Shown here piece after piece: positions 7,924 through 16,576 of a stretch of 64,000 bases of DNA. The DNA is from Bacillota bacterium (GTDB taxonomy: Bacteria > Bacillota > Sulfobacillia > JAJYWN01): assembly GCA_021791495.1 (NCBI GenBank), contig JAJYWN010000005.1, forward strand, positions 39,366-103,365. The letters run 5' to 3'. Made by a program: the position numbers and the translations under genes. The notes beneath the pieces were generated by a model. The model saw only the letters and a program-made list of their open reading frames with translations. It was not told the origin of the DNA and made no database searches. Position 1 is the first letter of the stretch. Every line of letters begins with the position of its first letter.

Positions 7924-8652
7924 TCAGACCTTCTGCTGCCTCGAACCGAAAATGGCGGTCCCCACCCTCACAAGGGTGGCCCCCTCCTCCACAGCGACAG
8001 CGAAATCGCCGCTCATTCCCATCGACAAGTGTTTCATAGACACGCCTGGAAATCCTTCGCCCGCCACCTGCCGGGCCAGAGTCGCCAAACGGCGGAACAC
8101 CGGGCGCGCCTCCTCCGGGTCGGTCACCGCCGGGGCGATGGTCATCAGACCCTGGACCTTCACAAATGGGAGACCGGTCGCACCCCTCAGTACCCCGGGC
8201 AGGTCATCCTCCTCCATTCCGGACTTGGTGGCCTCTCTGGAGATGTTCAACTGCAGCAAGACAGGCATGGCCACCCCCGCCTTCCGCCCCAGCCGGTCAA
8301 TCACTTGAAGAAGCTCCAGACTGTCCACGGAATGGATAAGAGTCACCCTGCCTATCAGGTATTTTACTTTGTTGGCCTGGAGATGTCCAATAAAATGCCA
8401 GTAGATGCCAGTCCCGGCGCCCGCCTGGACACCACGGAGAGCCACGTACTTATCCCGGAACTCCTGGGCTTTATTCTCGCCGACGTCCCGGAGGCCCAGG
8501 GAAGCCGCCAGAGCCACAGTTTCCGCCGGTAAGGTCTTGGTAACGCCCACCAAGGTTACGTCCTCCGGGCGCCGGCCGGCCCGCACGGCGGCGGCTACCA
8601 CCTTTTGCCTAACCTTCTCCAGATTCGATGCCAAATCCTCACGGGAAATCAA
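7924..8652 (-). CDS. YggS/PLPBP family pyridoxal-phosphate homeostasis protein
   Basis: A 242-residue single-domain PLP-binding protein of the YggS/YlmE family, fold III. ENKAQEFRDKY and HFIGHLQANKVKYLIG are family signatures, and the PLP lysine is expected in VTLVGVTKTLPAE. The family lacks strong enzymatic activity and maintains PLP and amino-acid balance. The start is TTG overlapping the upstream stop as TTGA, so it is coupled to the HlyD-like gene. The position before sepF matches ylmE in Bacillus. Confidence 0.93.
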   Translation of the reverse strand: MISREDLASNLEKVRQKVVAAAVRAGRRPEDVTLVGVTKTLPAETVALAASLGLRDVGENKAQEFRDKYVALRGVQAGAGTGIYWHFIGHLQANKVKYLIGRVTLIHSVDSLELLQVIDRLGRKAGVAMPVLLQLNISREATKSGMEEDDLPGVLRGATGLPFVKVQGLMTIAPAVTDPEEARPVFRRLATLARQVAGEGFPGVSMKHLSMGMSGDFAVAVEEGATLVRVGTAIFGSRQQKV

Positions 8653-9902
8653 CGGATCCGCACACCTTTCTTTGGCACCAGCCAGGGATTGGTCACCACC
8701 TGGGCACCCACCGGAATCCCATCCACCACAGCCATGGTCGGATTAGCGGCCAGTACGGTGACGGGACGAAGAACGGTGAAGTCCCTTTCCACCACGAAAA
8801 CCCCGGTGCGGCCATCCCTGGTCACCAGGGCCGATTTAGGCACCCCGGGGCCTTCCGGGGACCGCCGGAAGACGGAGACCTTGGCTTGTCGTGTTACGTA
8901 AAGCTCGGGGTTGAAGTCGGATGTGGCGAAGAACACCACACCCATGCCGGTCTGATCGCGCTCCCCCACCGCCGATACCTGGGATTTCACCTCACCGGCA
9001 TCTCCCGTTCCGAAACGGACCGATACCTGCTCGCCAGGAGTGAATTCGGCCATGTCGCGGTCGGCCAAGACGACCGCGATCACGATCTTGGCCGTGTCCG
9101 TGACGCGGAAAAGACGTTGCCCTGGGTTCACCTTGTCACCGGCTTTGGCCTCCGAGTCTTTGGGCCTGGCGCCCAGGAGCTTCGAGGGCTCGGGGGGCGG
9201 TCCCGACGGCAGGGTCATGGCCTCCTCCAGGCCGTCGAACCTGTGGTTGAAGACGCCCGCTCCCGGTGCGGGGATTTCCAGGGCCGCCTTACGCAGCAGT
9301 TCGGCTGTGGCATCCCTTTCGCTGGACAGCACGGCTCGCTCATCTCTCAGGGTGGCGGCTTTGAAAGCCGTGGCCTTCCGGCTGCCGGCCGCCTCGGCTA
9401 CGCGCGCCAGGGTCCCGGTCTGCGATAGACCTCCCGACCCCCCCGCGCCACCGCTCGTACCGGTGGGAAGGGCCGCCGGAGTTGCCGTAGCGGTCACCAG
9501 GTCCTCCCGCCAGGCGGACACCCTGTCGTAGAGCTGGCGGTTCTGAGTGGTCAGTTCCGATTCCATCTGGGTCTGCTGAGCTTTGTTATCGTGGTCCCAA
9601 GTGGCCAGATCCCGGTCCAATTGGGCCAGGCGTTTCTCCAGTTCGGTCCGGGCCTGCGGGTTGACAACGCGCGCCACGGGCGTCCCGGCCCGCACGCGGT
9701 CTCCGTCCTGCACCAGCCATTCCACGGTGCCGCCGACGGGTGCGACCACCACGTCGTCCTTGCGCAGGACGAACCCTTGGCCGGACACGGTGCGTTCCAC
9801 GTGTTCGGCTTTCACCACCTGGGTCCTCAGCATGAAGCTGATGGCTGTCTGAATAGCTAGCTGGCCGTAATAGGCCAGCAGGAAGACGGCCAGGACGGCC
9901 AA
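8649..9902 (-). CDS. HlyD/membrane-fusion-type protein with uncertain start
   Basis: The product has an N-terminal membrane segment (LAVFLLAYYGQLAIQ), a biotinyl-lipoyl-like half (VVVAPVGGTVEWLVQDGDRV), a coiled-coil stretch, a second half (AGDKVNPGQRLFRVTDTAKIVIAVVLADRDM) and C-terminal beta domains. This is the architecture of HlyD/efflux adaptor proteins. Partner transporter genes are absent. The only canonical start codon in frame is the TTG used here, yet the frame stays open back to the upstream stop at 10071. That extra stretch encodes an Arg/Lys/Ser/Pro-rich basic segment typical of a cytoplasmic tail before a membrane helix. A strong AGGGGGAG site lies at 10065-10072, so a non-canonical start near 10060 is possible. 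Confidence 0.75.
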   Translation of the reverse strand: MAVLAVFLLAYYGQLAIQTAISFMLRTQVVKAEHVERTVSGQGFVLRKDDVVVAPVGGTVEWLVQDGDRVRAGTPVARVVNPQARTELEKRLAQLDRDLATWDHDNKAQQTQMESELTTQNRQLYDRVSAWREDLVTATATPAALPTGTSGGAGGSGGLSQTGTLARVAEAAGSRKATAFKAATLRDERAVLSSERDATAELLRKAALEIPAPGAGVFNHRFDGLEEAMTLPSGPPPEPSKLLGARPKDSEAKAGDKVNPGQRLFRVTDTAKIVIAVVLADRDMAEFTPGEQVSVRFGTGDAGEVKSQVSAVGERDQTGMGVVFFATSDFNPELYVTRQAKVSVFRRSPEGPGVPKSALVTRDGRTGVFVVERDFTVLRPVTVLAANPTMAVVDGIPVGAQVVTNPWLVPKKGVRIR

Positions 9903-10070
9903 GACGAACCTGGCCTTGATGCGCGGCGGACCCTTGCGCGGGGCGCGACCTCCCTGACCTGACCGTCCGGGGCGCGCCCGGCGCCGCGCCGGGGCCCGCC
10001 TGGACGAGGCATCTGAAGAGGAGTTCCGTCTTGTCGTTGCCTTTCTCTTGCCCGGCGTGCGGGTCTCCCC

Positions 10071-11255
10071 CTAAGTCCTGACCTCGGCCGCCAGACCGCG
10101 CACGGCCGCGACCAGTCTCTCGACTTCTTCCAAAGTGTTATAGAAATGAACTGAGGCTCGGAGGGCCATGGTCTGGCGCACGGACCGGATAAGGACTTTC
10201 TTCTCGTCCAACAGCCACTTGACCGCCGTCGAAAGTTTCTCCGGTTGGTCCAGTCCGGCGACGCTGAAAGCCACCAGCGCCCCCGACTCCGCCGCCGCCT
10301 CCGGAGTGAGGACCTTCACCCCGGAGATGCCCGCCAGCAGGCGTTTCAAGGCCGATGCCAGCGAAGAATCGTAGTTCACGATCCCGGCACGTCCGCCACC
10401 GGCCATCTCCAGGTACTCCAATGAATCCGAGAGGGCCGCGAAGTTCAGCCAACTGGTAGTGGACAGCTCAAACCGCCTGGCGTCTCCAGCCAGTTCGTAG
10501 GCGCCGTCCGGCCCGGTGATGGTCACGCCGCGGAAACCTGCCTGGGGCACCAGCGACACCTTGGCCATATCGGCCCGTACGTATAGGCCGGCGGTCCCTT
10601 CGGGGCCGAGCAGCCACTTGTAACCTGGGAAGGCATAGAAGTGGCAACCCACCTCGGCCAGGTCCACCTCAACCGATCCCGCGGCCTGGGCACCGTCGAC
10701 CACCAAGATTGCGCGCCGCGACGACAGGAGGTGACCGATGGCTTCGACCGGGAGTCGTCCGCCGGTGCAGTAGCTCACATGGCTGAGGCAGATGGCCTTG
10801 GTCCGCGGGGTGATGGCCTCTTCGATCTGTGCCGCCGTCACCGTTCCACCCCGCGACCGGACCACCACGGGTTTCACCCAGTACCGGCTCCGCAAGTAGT
10901 GCACGGCGGTGGTCACCGCCGCGTGCTCGATGTCGGTGGTGATAACTTCATCGTTGGGCTCCCAGGGGACGGACAGGAGGCCGGCGTTGACCCCGGCGGA
11001 CGTGCTCTCGACCAAGGCGATCTCGCCGCGGCGGGCGCCAAGGAATGATGCCAGCCGCTCCCGGCACTCAGCCGCCTTGACGTGGATGGTCTCACCTGCT
11101 CCGGGATAGGCCGGGCCTTGTCGCTGGTAGTCGGTGAGCATCTCCTGGTATTTCAGCACCACCGGCCAGGGCATGGGTCCGGCGGTACCGGTCTGGAGAT
11201 AGGCCACGGGACCGCCCACCGGCGGAAAATCGGTACGGATCTGGTCGACGTTCAA
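10071..11255 (-). CDS. Class V aminotransferase (cysteine desulfurase/isopenicillin N epimerase-like)
   Basis: A 394-residue fold I PLP enzyme. EHAAVTTAVHYL, VVDGAQAAGSVEVDL and the PLP-lysine segment FPGYKWLLGPEG are typical of class V aminotransferases. I see no conserved cysteine loop like that of SufS or IscS, so the substrate is open. The start is taken as TTG overlapping the pgeF stop (TTGA) with GGGAGG 8 bases before it; the ORF-track start would run into pgeF. The gene lies between pgeF and the HlyD-like gene, where Bacillus has pgeF directly followed by yggS, so these two genes look like an insertion into the ylm cluster. Confidence 0.85.
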   Translation of the reverse strand: MNVDQIRTDFPPVGGPVAYLQTGTAGPMPWPVVLKYQEMLTDYQRQGPAYPGAGETIHVKAAECRERLASFLGARRGEIALVESTSAGVNAGLLSVPWEPNDEVITTDIEHAAVTTAVHYLRSRYWVKPVVVRSRGGTVTAAQIEEAITPRTKAICLSHVSYCTGGRLPVEAIGHLLSSRRAILVVDGAQAAGSVEVDLAEVGCHFYAFPGYKWLLGPEGTAGLYVRADMAKVSLVPQAGFRGVTITGPDGAYELAGDARRFELSTTSWLNFAALSDSLEYLEMAGGGRAGIVNYDSSLASALKRLLAGISGVKVLTPEAAAESGALVAFSVAGLDQPEKLSTAVKWLLDEKKVLIRSVRQTMALRASVHFYNTLEEVERLVAAVRGLAAEVRT

Positions 11256-12196
11256 GGTCGGAGGCCTCCCATTCCACACCCGTTCTCCAAGATGGAAAGG
11301 AAAGCGAGCATCCTCCCCGTCCGCCCCTGGTCCCGGCGGTGCGAGAAGAAGACTCCGGGATGGCAGGCCGTGCAGAGAGGGCTCACCAGGATGTTGGCGC
11401 TGGGCACCCCCGCTTCCTCCAAGCGGACGCGATTCGCACGGCCTAAATCAAGCATCCAGTGCGGCTGCCCTTCCCGAGTGGGGGCGGGCCGAAAGGCGCC
11501 GGCCAGAAGCGGCGTCTCCTCCGGCTGGAAGGCGCGCCAGACGGCGTCGTCCACCTCGTAACAGCAGCCGCCGATGCCCGGGGATACGGCGGCGCGGACT
11601 TCTGACGGGACAGTACCGAAAGATTCACCCATAGCGTCCAGGGTCCGGGCGGCGATGTCGCTCGCCGTCCCGCGCCAGCCGGCATGCGACAGTCCCACCG
11701 CCCGGTGGACCGGGTCCACGAAGTATAACGCCAGACAGTCGGCGCAACCAATGGTCAAGGTCAGGCCCGGCGCGTCCGTGATGAGGCCGTCGGTGTCCGG
11801 TACCAAGCTGTTCGGGTCCAGGGCCCCACGCCCCGCCTCTGCCGTGCCGATGCGTGTCACGTGGCTCCCGTGCACCTGAAGGGCGCCCACGGCCCGGCCG
11901 GCGTCGAGCCCTGCCCCGTTGAACAGCCGGCGGCGGTTGGCAGCCACCGCGGGAAGGTCGTCACCCACGAAGAAGCCCAGATTCAGCGAAGCCCACGGTT
12001 CCCGGCTCTCCCCGCCCAAACGCGAGGAAAAACCGGCCCGCACCAGGCCGGTCTCCTCCAGGAAAGGGATGCGCAGGACGGTCAGGGGCGTCAGGTCACC
12101 GGCCGCGCCGGCCGGCGCCACACTCCAGCTGAACCCCGGTCCCGGGTCCGGGAGACCACTCCCAGGGCCGCCGGAGCCACCGCCCCCTAACCGCAT
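11252..12196 (-). CDS. pgeF: Peptidoglycan editing factor/multicopper-type purine nucleoside phosphorylase family
   Basis: A protein of the YfiH/YlmD (DUF152) family. The metal-ligand motifs are visible: a His in ALQVHGSHV, Cys in IGCADCLALYF, and His in GLSHAGWRGT, plus the IGGCCYEVDD segment. The family has been linked to purified purine nucleoside phosphorylase/adenosine deaminase activity and to correcting MurC mis-incorporation in peptidoglycan. The start is placed at an ATG that overlaps the nrdJ stop; no good Shine-Dalgarno is visible, so coupling with nrdJ is likely. The Gly/Pro-rich first 30 residues are not conserved. Confidence 0.9.
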   Translation of the reverse strand: MRLGGGGSGGPGSGLPDPGPGFSWSVAPAGAAGDLTPLTVLRIPFLEETGLVRAGFSSRLGGESREPWASLNLGFFVGDDLPAVAANRRRLFNGAGLDAGRAVGALQVHGSHVTRIGTAEAGRGALDPNSLVPDTDGLITDAPGLTLTIGCADCLALYFVDPVHRAVGLSHAGWRGTASDIAARTLDAMGESFGTVPSEVRAAVSPGIGGCCYEVDDAVWRAFQPEETPLLAGAFRPAPTREGQPHWMLDLGRANRVRLEEAGVPSANILVSPLCTACHPGVFFSHRRDQGRTGRMLAFLSILENGCGMGGLRP

Positions 12197-15100
12197 TTCG
12201 AATACCCGCACTTCAGGCAGTGGTAGCAACCGCCCTCGTGGACCATAATGCCGCCGCACCCTTTCTCGGGGCAGATGAGCACGCCTTTCGGGGTGCTCAG
12301 GTTTTTCAGCTCAAATCGGTTATACCCCTGAAGGTGTTTTTCTATGGCCTTCGCGATGGCATCGGGGCAGGAAAGCACTTTGGTCTCGGGGTCGACGATG
12401 CACCCCACGCACTTGATTCCCCGGACCTGCTCGATGACCTCCTCGGGGTCCATGCCGGCGCGCAACGCCACGCTGATCATCCGTCCCAGTGCCTCGGAGA
12501 AGGGCGAACATCCCTCTTCACCGGTGTTAATGAAGACCTCGCATATTCCATCTTCGTCCGAGTTTACGGTGACAAAAAGTTTGCCGCAACCGCCGATGCG
12601 GTACTTGCGGGTGATGCCGGTGGTCTCCTCCGGCCTGGGGCGTGGCCGCAGGCGGATGGTGGGGTAGGCTTGGGCGCCGTCCGCCTCCGCTCTGGCCGAC
12701 GCGGTAGCCGACGAAGCCGCGACAGCGGTTGCCGCGGCCGTCACCTCAGCTGTACCGGCCGCCTTGTCGATCTCTTCCCCGCCGCTTTCCCCCGGAGCAT
12801 TGCCCTTACCGGCTTTCGCTTCCCGTGCCGGTACGGACAGGACCTGCATGTCCCGGCTGCCGTCACGGTAGATGGTGACGCCCTTGCAGCCTTGGTGATA
12901 GGCCAGCCAGTAGATGGCCGACACGTCCTCGACCGAGGCGTCGTGGGGCAGGTTTACCGTCTTGGAGACGGCGTTATCCGTCCCGCGCTGGAAAGCAGCC
13001 TGAATGGCGATGTGCGCCTCGCCGGACACGTCGTGGGCCGTGGCGAACACCCGTTGCACGTCCTCGGGTACGCCGGCCACGCCCCGGCAGGTGCCGCGGG
13101 TGGCGACCTCCTCCATGATCTCCTTCGAGTAAAAGCCCCACTCCTTGGCGACCTGCTCGAACAGCGGGTTAAGTTCCACCAGCCGGTTATTGTCCAGGAC
13201 GTTCCGCACGAAGGCCAGGGCGAAGAGGGGCTCGATGCCCGAGCTGCACCCGGCGATGATGCTGATGGTCCCCGTGGGGGCGATGGTGGTGGTGGTGGCG
13301 TTACGAGTGGGCCGGCCGCCGGCAAAGACGCTCTTATCGAAGTTCGGGAAGCTCCCGCGTTCCACCGCCAGCTCGTTCGAGGCTACCCGGGCTTCGGAGC
13401 GGATGAAAGCCATGAGTTTCTCCGCCATCGCCGCGGCTTCGGGGGCGTCGTAGGGAATACCCAGCTCGATCAAGAGGTCGGCGAAGCCCATGACCCCCAG
13501 ACCGACCTTCCGGTTCCCCTTCACCATTTCGTCGATACGCTCCAAGGGGTAAAGGCTGGCATCGATGACGTTATCAAGGAAGTGGACCGCCTTCCGCGTG
13601 AGCTTGCCAAGGCGTTCCCAATCGACTTCAACCTTCCCGTCGGCAGCCTTCTTCGCCATGTGGGCCAGGTTGATGCTGCCCAGATTGCAGGCCTCGAAAG
13701 GAAGCAGAGGCTGTTCACCGCACGGGTTAGTACTCTCGATTTCGCCCAGCGCAGGCGTAGGGTTATGCCGGTTCATTTCGTCCAAGAAGATGATACCAGG
13801 CTCCCCGTTCTTCCAGGCCATTTGAATGATGAGGTCGAAGACCTCGCGGGCCTTGAGTTGACCGGTAACCTTCTTGTTCCTGGGGTTGATAAGGTCGTAT
13901 TCCGCGTCGGCTTCCACGGCCTTCATAAAAGCATCGGTGACGGCGACCGAGATGTTGAAGTTGGCGATGTCGGTGTTGTTCTGTTTGCAGGTGATGAACT
14001 CCATAATGTCGGGGTGGTCCACACGCAGAATGCCCATGTTGGCGCCCCGGCGGGTGTTATGGCTGACAAAGCCGTTGGCGATATAGGTGTTGTTGGCCGG
14101 CACCGAGAGGTCAAGAGTTAGCGACTCACCCTCTTCGATGGCCGCGACCTGGTCATAGAACTGGTCACTTCCAAGGAACTGGGCCAACTCGCTGTCGCGG
14201 ATGGCGGCATGCTTGTCCGCCAACTGCTGGAACCTTGATCTGGTCAGATGGCGAGGGGCGGCTCCGGCATAGGCCACAGCCAGAGCTTTCTCCTGGTTGG
14301 GGATGATGTCATTTGTTTCATAGTCCTTGTCCAGGCGGGCCTTGAGCTGCTCCCCGCGGGCCTCGTCAATAAAGCCGATCTCCGTCGCAAACCGTTCCAA
14401 TCCGGCATGAGTGATGACGCGGAGACGGTGAAGTGCCATGGGCCCGAAGGCACCTTGCCGCCTTTCCACCACAGACCGCCTGCTGGGGATGCCCACCGCC
14501 AGAAGTAACTGCTGCACATCATCGATGAGCCGACCCGACACTGAACTTAGGGACGGATAGCCTTCGTCGCTGACGGTCCCGTCGGCGGTGAACAGCCCCC
14601 GTAAGAACCCGCGGGCAAACGCCGCACCCATCCGGAAAGCCACGGTCGGCACCCTTGCCGACGCCGCCGAAGGTTTGTCCACGCCTAAGCCTTGAAGCCA
14701 GTTGACCAGCGTGGTGGAGCAGTAGAAGAAGTTGGCGCTACCTTCGTCGGGCTTCTTGTTGACCGTAGGGGTGAGACCGAACAACTCCGCCCCGGTCCCC
14801 ATGAGCCATTCGCGGACATCCGCCGGCCTGTCGCAGACCGTCATGATCAGCCGGCCCGTCTTTTTGCCGGTGTTGCACCAGTTGAGACTCCCGTCACCGA
14901 TGAAGTATCCTACGAATTCCCCCAGGCACTCGGAAGCTTCCCCGGGGAGCTTGACGGGCTTGGCCTTGAAATGGGGACGCTGCGCCAGAACGGGGAGCCT
15001 GCGATCAGCGGGCTCCACCAGATGGCCCTTTTGCAGCACCACCCAATCGCCGGTCTTCAGGTCGCCCACGTGACGCCACACGTAATGGCCGTCTTCGTTA

Positions 15101-15822
15101 ATGATGCGAAGGCGGTGTTCGGGCGTGGCAGTGACGTGATAGCCGTTGCGGGTGCGCACTGTCCGCACCTTGGAAACACCATGGTTGTAAAACTCGTCGG
15201 ACGGCCTCGGCCCATCGTCCGTGGCCACGGTCAGCGGCTCCGCGTGTCCATGCCAGGAATCGGCGGCGGCGTCGACCGGCCCCAACTCGCTGATGGGGAC
15301 CAACCCCCGGTCGGTGGAGACCAGGGTGTCGGGCGCCACGCATCCGCCCTGCTTAACGGCTTCTGTTGCGGCATTGTAAACCTTCAGGAACGAGATAGGC
15401 CCCGAGGCCACCCCTCCTGTCGACCGGACCTGATCGTTCTTTGGCCGCAGCCGGGAGAAAGAGAAACCGGTGCCGCCGCCCGATTGGTGGATGAGGGCGC
15501 TATACTTCAGGCTATCAAAGATGCTGTTCATTGAGTCTTCGATAGGCAGCACGAAACAAGCGGCGAGCTGCTGCAATTCACGGCCGGCGTTCATGAGGGT
15601 GGGTGAATTGGGTAGGAAGTCCAGGGAGGTCATCATCTCGTAGAACTCGGCGGCCAGCTTCTCCGTGGCCTTGGCCGTACGTCCGTACCTGTCGCGGTCT
15701 ACCTCCGCGATGTTCTTGGCCACCCGGCGAAACATGTCTTCCGGGGTCTCGATAGGTGTGCCGTTCTCTTTCGCCAGATACCGTTTCTCGAGAACGGTTA
15801 TGGCGTTCGGTGTCAACTCCAA
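12187..15822 (-). CDS. nrdJ: Adenosylcobalamin-dependent ribonucleotide reductase with intein
   Basis: Class II (vitamin B12-dependent) ribonucleoside reductase reducing ribonucleotides to deoxyribonucleotides. The exteins total about 782 residues. They contain LPNSPTLMNAG, the SGGGTGFSFSRLRP nucleotide region, STNPCGEQPLLP with active-site cysteine, and APTGTISIIAGCSSGIEP. The C-terminal TSCPD-type region (CEVFINTGEEGCSPFSEALG) and a zinc-ribbon-like tail CGGIMVHEGGCYHCLKCGYSKCG follow. The reading frame is interrupted by a 429-residue intein (separate entry). An Ala/Gly-rich linker of about 60 residues precedes the C-terminal domain. The start is taken as TTG with GGGAGGGG 6 bases upstream; the ATG in the ORF track at 15885 overlaps nrdR and has a weak site. 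It is co-transcribed with nrdR. Confidence 0.95.
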   Translation of the reverse strand: MELTPNAITVLEKRYLAKENGTPIETPEDMFRRVAKNIAEVDRDRYGRTAKATEKLAAEFYEMMTSLDFLPNSPTLMNAGRELQQLAACFVLPIEDSMNSIFDSLKYSALIHQSGGGTGFSFSRLRPKNDQVRSTGGVASGPISFLKVYNAATEAVKQGGCVAPDTLVSTDRGLVPISELGPVDAAADSWHGHAEPLTVATDDGPRPSDEFYNHGVSKVRTVRTRNGYHVTATPEHRLRIINEDGHYVWRHVGDLKTGDWVVLQKGHLVEPADRRLPVLAQRPHFKAKPVKLPGEASECLGEFVGYFIGDGSLNWCNTGKKTGRLIMTVCDRPADVREWLMGTGAELFGLTPTVNKKPDEGSANFFYCSTTLVNWLQGLGVDKPSAASARVPTVAFRMGAAFARGFLRGLFTADGTVSDEGYPSLSSVSGRLIDDVQQLLLAVGIPSRRSVVERRQGAFGPMALHRLRVITHAGLERFATEIGFIDEARGEQLKARLDKDYETNDIIPNQEKALAVAYAGAAPRHLTRSRFQQLADKHAAIRDSELAQFLGSDQFYDQVAAIEEGESLTLDLSVPANNTYIANGFVSHNTRRGANMGILRVDHPDIMEFITCKQNNTDIANFNISVAVTDAFMKAVEADAEYDLINPRNKKVTGQLKAREVFDLIIQMAWKNGEPGIIFLDEMNRHNPTPALGEIESTNPCGEQPLLPFEACNLGSINLAHMAKKAADGKVEVDWERLGKLTRKAVHFLDNVIDASLYPLERIDEMVKGNRKVGLGVMGFADLLIELGIPYDAPEAAAMAEKLMAFIRSEARVASNELAVERGSFPNFDKSVFAGGRPTRNATTTTIAPTGTISIIAGCSSGIEPLFALAFVRNVLDNNRLVELNPLFEQVAKEWGFYSKEIMEEVATRGTCRGVAGVPEDVQRVFATAHDVSGEAHIAIQAAFQRGTDNAVSKTVNLPHDASVEDVSAIYWLAYHQGCKGVTIYRDGSRDMQVLSVPAREAKAGKGNAPGESGGEEIDKAAGTAEVTAAATAVAASSATASARAEADGAQAYPTIRLRPRPRPEETTGITRKYRIGGCGKLFVTVNSDEDGICEVFINTGEEGCSPFSEALGRMISVALRAGMDPEEVIEQVRGIKCVGCIVDPETKVLSCPDAIAKAIEKHLQGYNRFELKNLSTPKGVLICPEKGCGGIMVHEGGCYHCLKCGYSKCG
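14056..15342 (-). mobile_element. Intein with LAGLIDADG homing endonuclease inside NrdJ
   Basis: An in-frame insertion of 429 codons between host sequences EAVKQGG and TRRGANMG. It starts with Cys (block A CVAPDTLVSTDRG), has block B TATPEHRL with the TxxH residues, and ends with block F/G LDLSVPANNTYIANGFVSHN followed by Thr as the +1 residue. All splicing residues (Cys1, His/Asn at the end, +1 Thr) are present. Two dodecapeptide motifs, EFVGYFIGDGSLN and FLRGLFTADGTVS, show a LAGLIDADG endonuclease with an acidic residue in each, so the element may still be mobile. The inserted site is a conserved RNR segment. Base composition is similar to the host gene. Confidence 0.95.
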
Positions 15823-15881
15823 ACTGGTCCCCTCCCTGGCTCTGCGCCCCAATCCGTCCCCTTGTCCGCCCCTCGTCCGCC

Positions 15882-16472
15882 TCATCCGTCTCCTCCGTCC
15901 GGTCTGCCCAGCCCGCTCGGACTCCGCTCCCCTTGCGCGCCCGGAGCGGGCCTGTCCACCTGATCTCCGCCCTTTTTCCCTCCGCCGCCGGCTCCGCTGC
16001 CCGTTTCGCCGCCGTCCACCCGCCGTTCCAGGAGGCCCACAACCTCTTCCATGAAACGGTTGATGTCCTTGAACTGCCGGTAGACCGAGGCGAACCGGAC
16101 GTAGGCCACCTCATCCAAGGCTGCCAAGCGCTCCATCACCATTTCGCCCACTTCACGGCTGGCCACCTCGCGGCGCAGGGAATTCCGCAGGTCCCGTTCG
16201 ATACCGTCTACCAGCCCCTCCAACGTCTCCAGGGCCACCGGCCGCTTCTCGCACGCCCGCAAGAGCCCGCCCAGGATCTTCTGGCGGTCGAACGGCTCGC
16301 GCCGCCCGTCCTTCTTTACGACGAAGAGGGGCATGTCCTCAATCTTCTCATAAGTAGTAAAGCGCCTTCCGCACCGCTCGCATTCGCGGCGGCGCCGGAT
16401 GGCGCTTCCTTCTTCGGACGGACGAGAGTCCAGGACCTTGGTTTCGTCATGACCACAAAACGGACAGCGCAA
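15882..16472 (-). CDS. nrdR: Transcriptional repressor NrdR
   Basis: The N-terminal zinc ribbon [27 protein letters not shown] is followed by an ATP-cone ([29 protein letters not shown]) that senses ATP/dATP. NrdR represses ribonucleotide reductase genes through NrdR boxes. The protein has 196 residues, about 40 more than usual, because of a Gly/Asp/Arg-rich C-terminal tail of low complexity. The start is TTG with GGGGGAGGGG about 7 bases upstream. It is the first gene of an nrdR-nrdJ unit whose promoter carries an NrdR box, implying autorepression together with nrdJ. Confidence 0.96.
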   Translation of the reverse strand: MRCPFCGHDETKVLDSRPSEEGSAIRRRRECERCGRRFTTYEKIEDMPLFVVKKDGRREPFDRQKILGGLLRACEKRPVALETLEGLVDGIERDLRNSLRREVASREVGEMVMERLAALDEVAYVRFASVYRQFKDINRFMEEVVGLLERRVDGGETGSGAGGGGKKGGDQVDRPAPGAQGERSPSGLGRPDGGDG

Positions 16473-16516
16473 CCCTGACCCCTCCCCCGCAAGATCTCTG
16501 ATGAGTCCTACGCACG

Positions 16517-16546
16517 ATTATAGGACACAAGATATTGTGATGTCCA
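16517..16546 (-). promoter_or_regulatory. Sigma-A promoter of nrdR-nrdJ
   Basis: On the minus strand, TGGACA (16541-16546) and TATAAT (16517-16522) are separated by 18 bases. The -10 is perfect and the -35 differs from TTGACA at one base. The spacer contains the NrdR box. This is the best promoter match in the window and lies 45 bases before the nrdR start. Confidence 0.8.
16525..16540. promoter_or_regulatory. NrdR box within promoter spacer
   Basis: ACACAAGATATTGTGA is an imperfect palindrome (CACAA/TTGTG) closely matching the NrdR box consensus ACACWATATWTWGTGT. It fills the promoter spacer, so bound NrdR would block RNA polymerase. A second box, usually present at a helical spacing, is not clear; ACAAAAACTTGTGG at 16559-16572 is a weak candidate. 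Confidence 0.75.
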
Positions 16547-16567
16547 TAGGGGAGGGCTACAAAAACT

Positions 16568-16576
16568 TGTGGATAA
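16568..16576. promoter_or_regulatory. DnaA box upstream of nrdR promoter
   Basis: TGTGGATAA on the plus strand is TTATCCACA on the minus strand, a perfect DnaA box, ending one base before the ylmC stop codon and about 22 bases upstream of the nrd -35. DnaA control of ribonucleotide reductase genes is known in E. coli and Bacillus, so the position is suggestive. A single 9-mer can occur by chance. Confidence 0.5.

Noticed and set aside
12220-14121. 633-residue plus-strand ORF across nrdJ
   Set aside because: It is antisense to the well-supported nrdJ exteins and intein; GC-rich codon bias creates long antisense frames.
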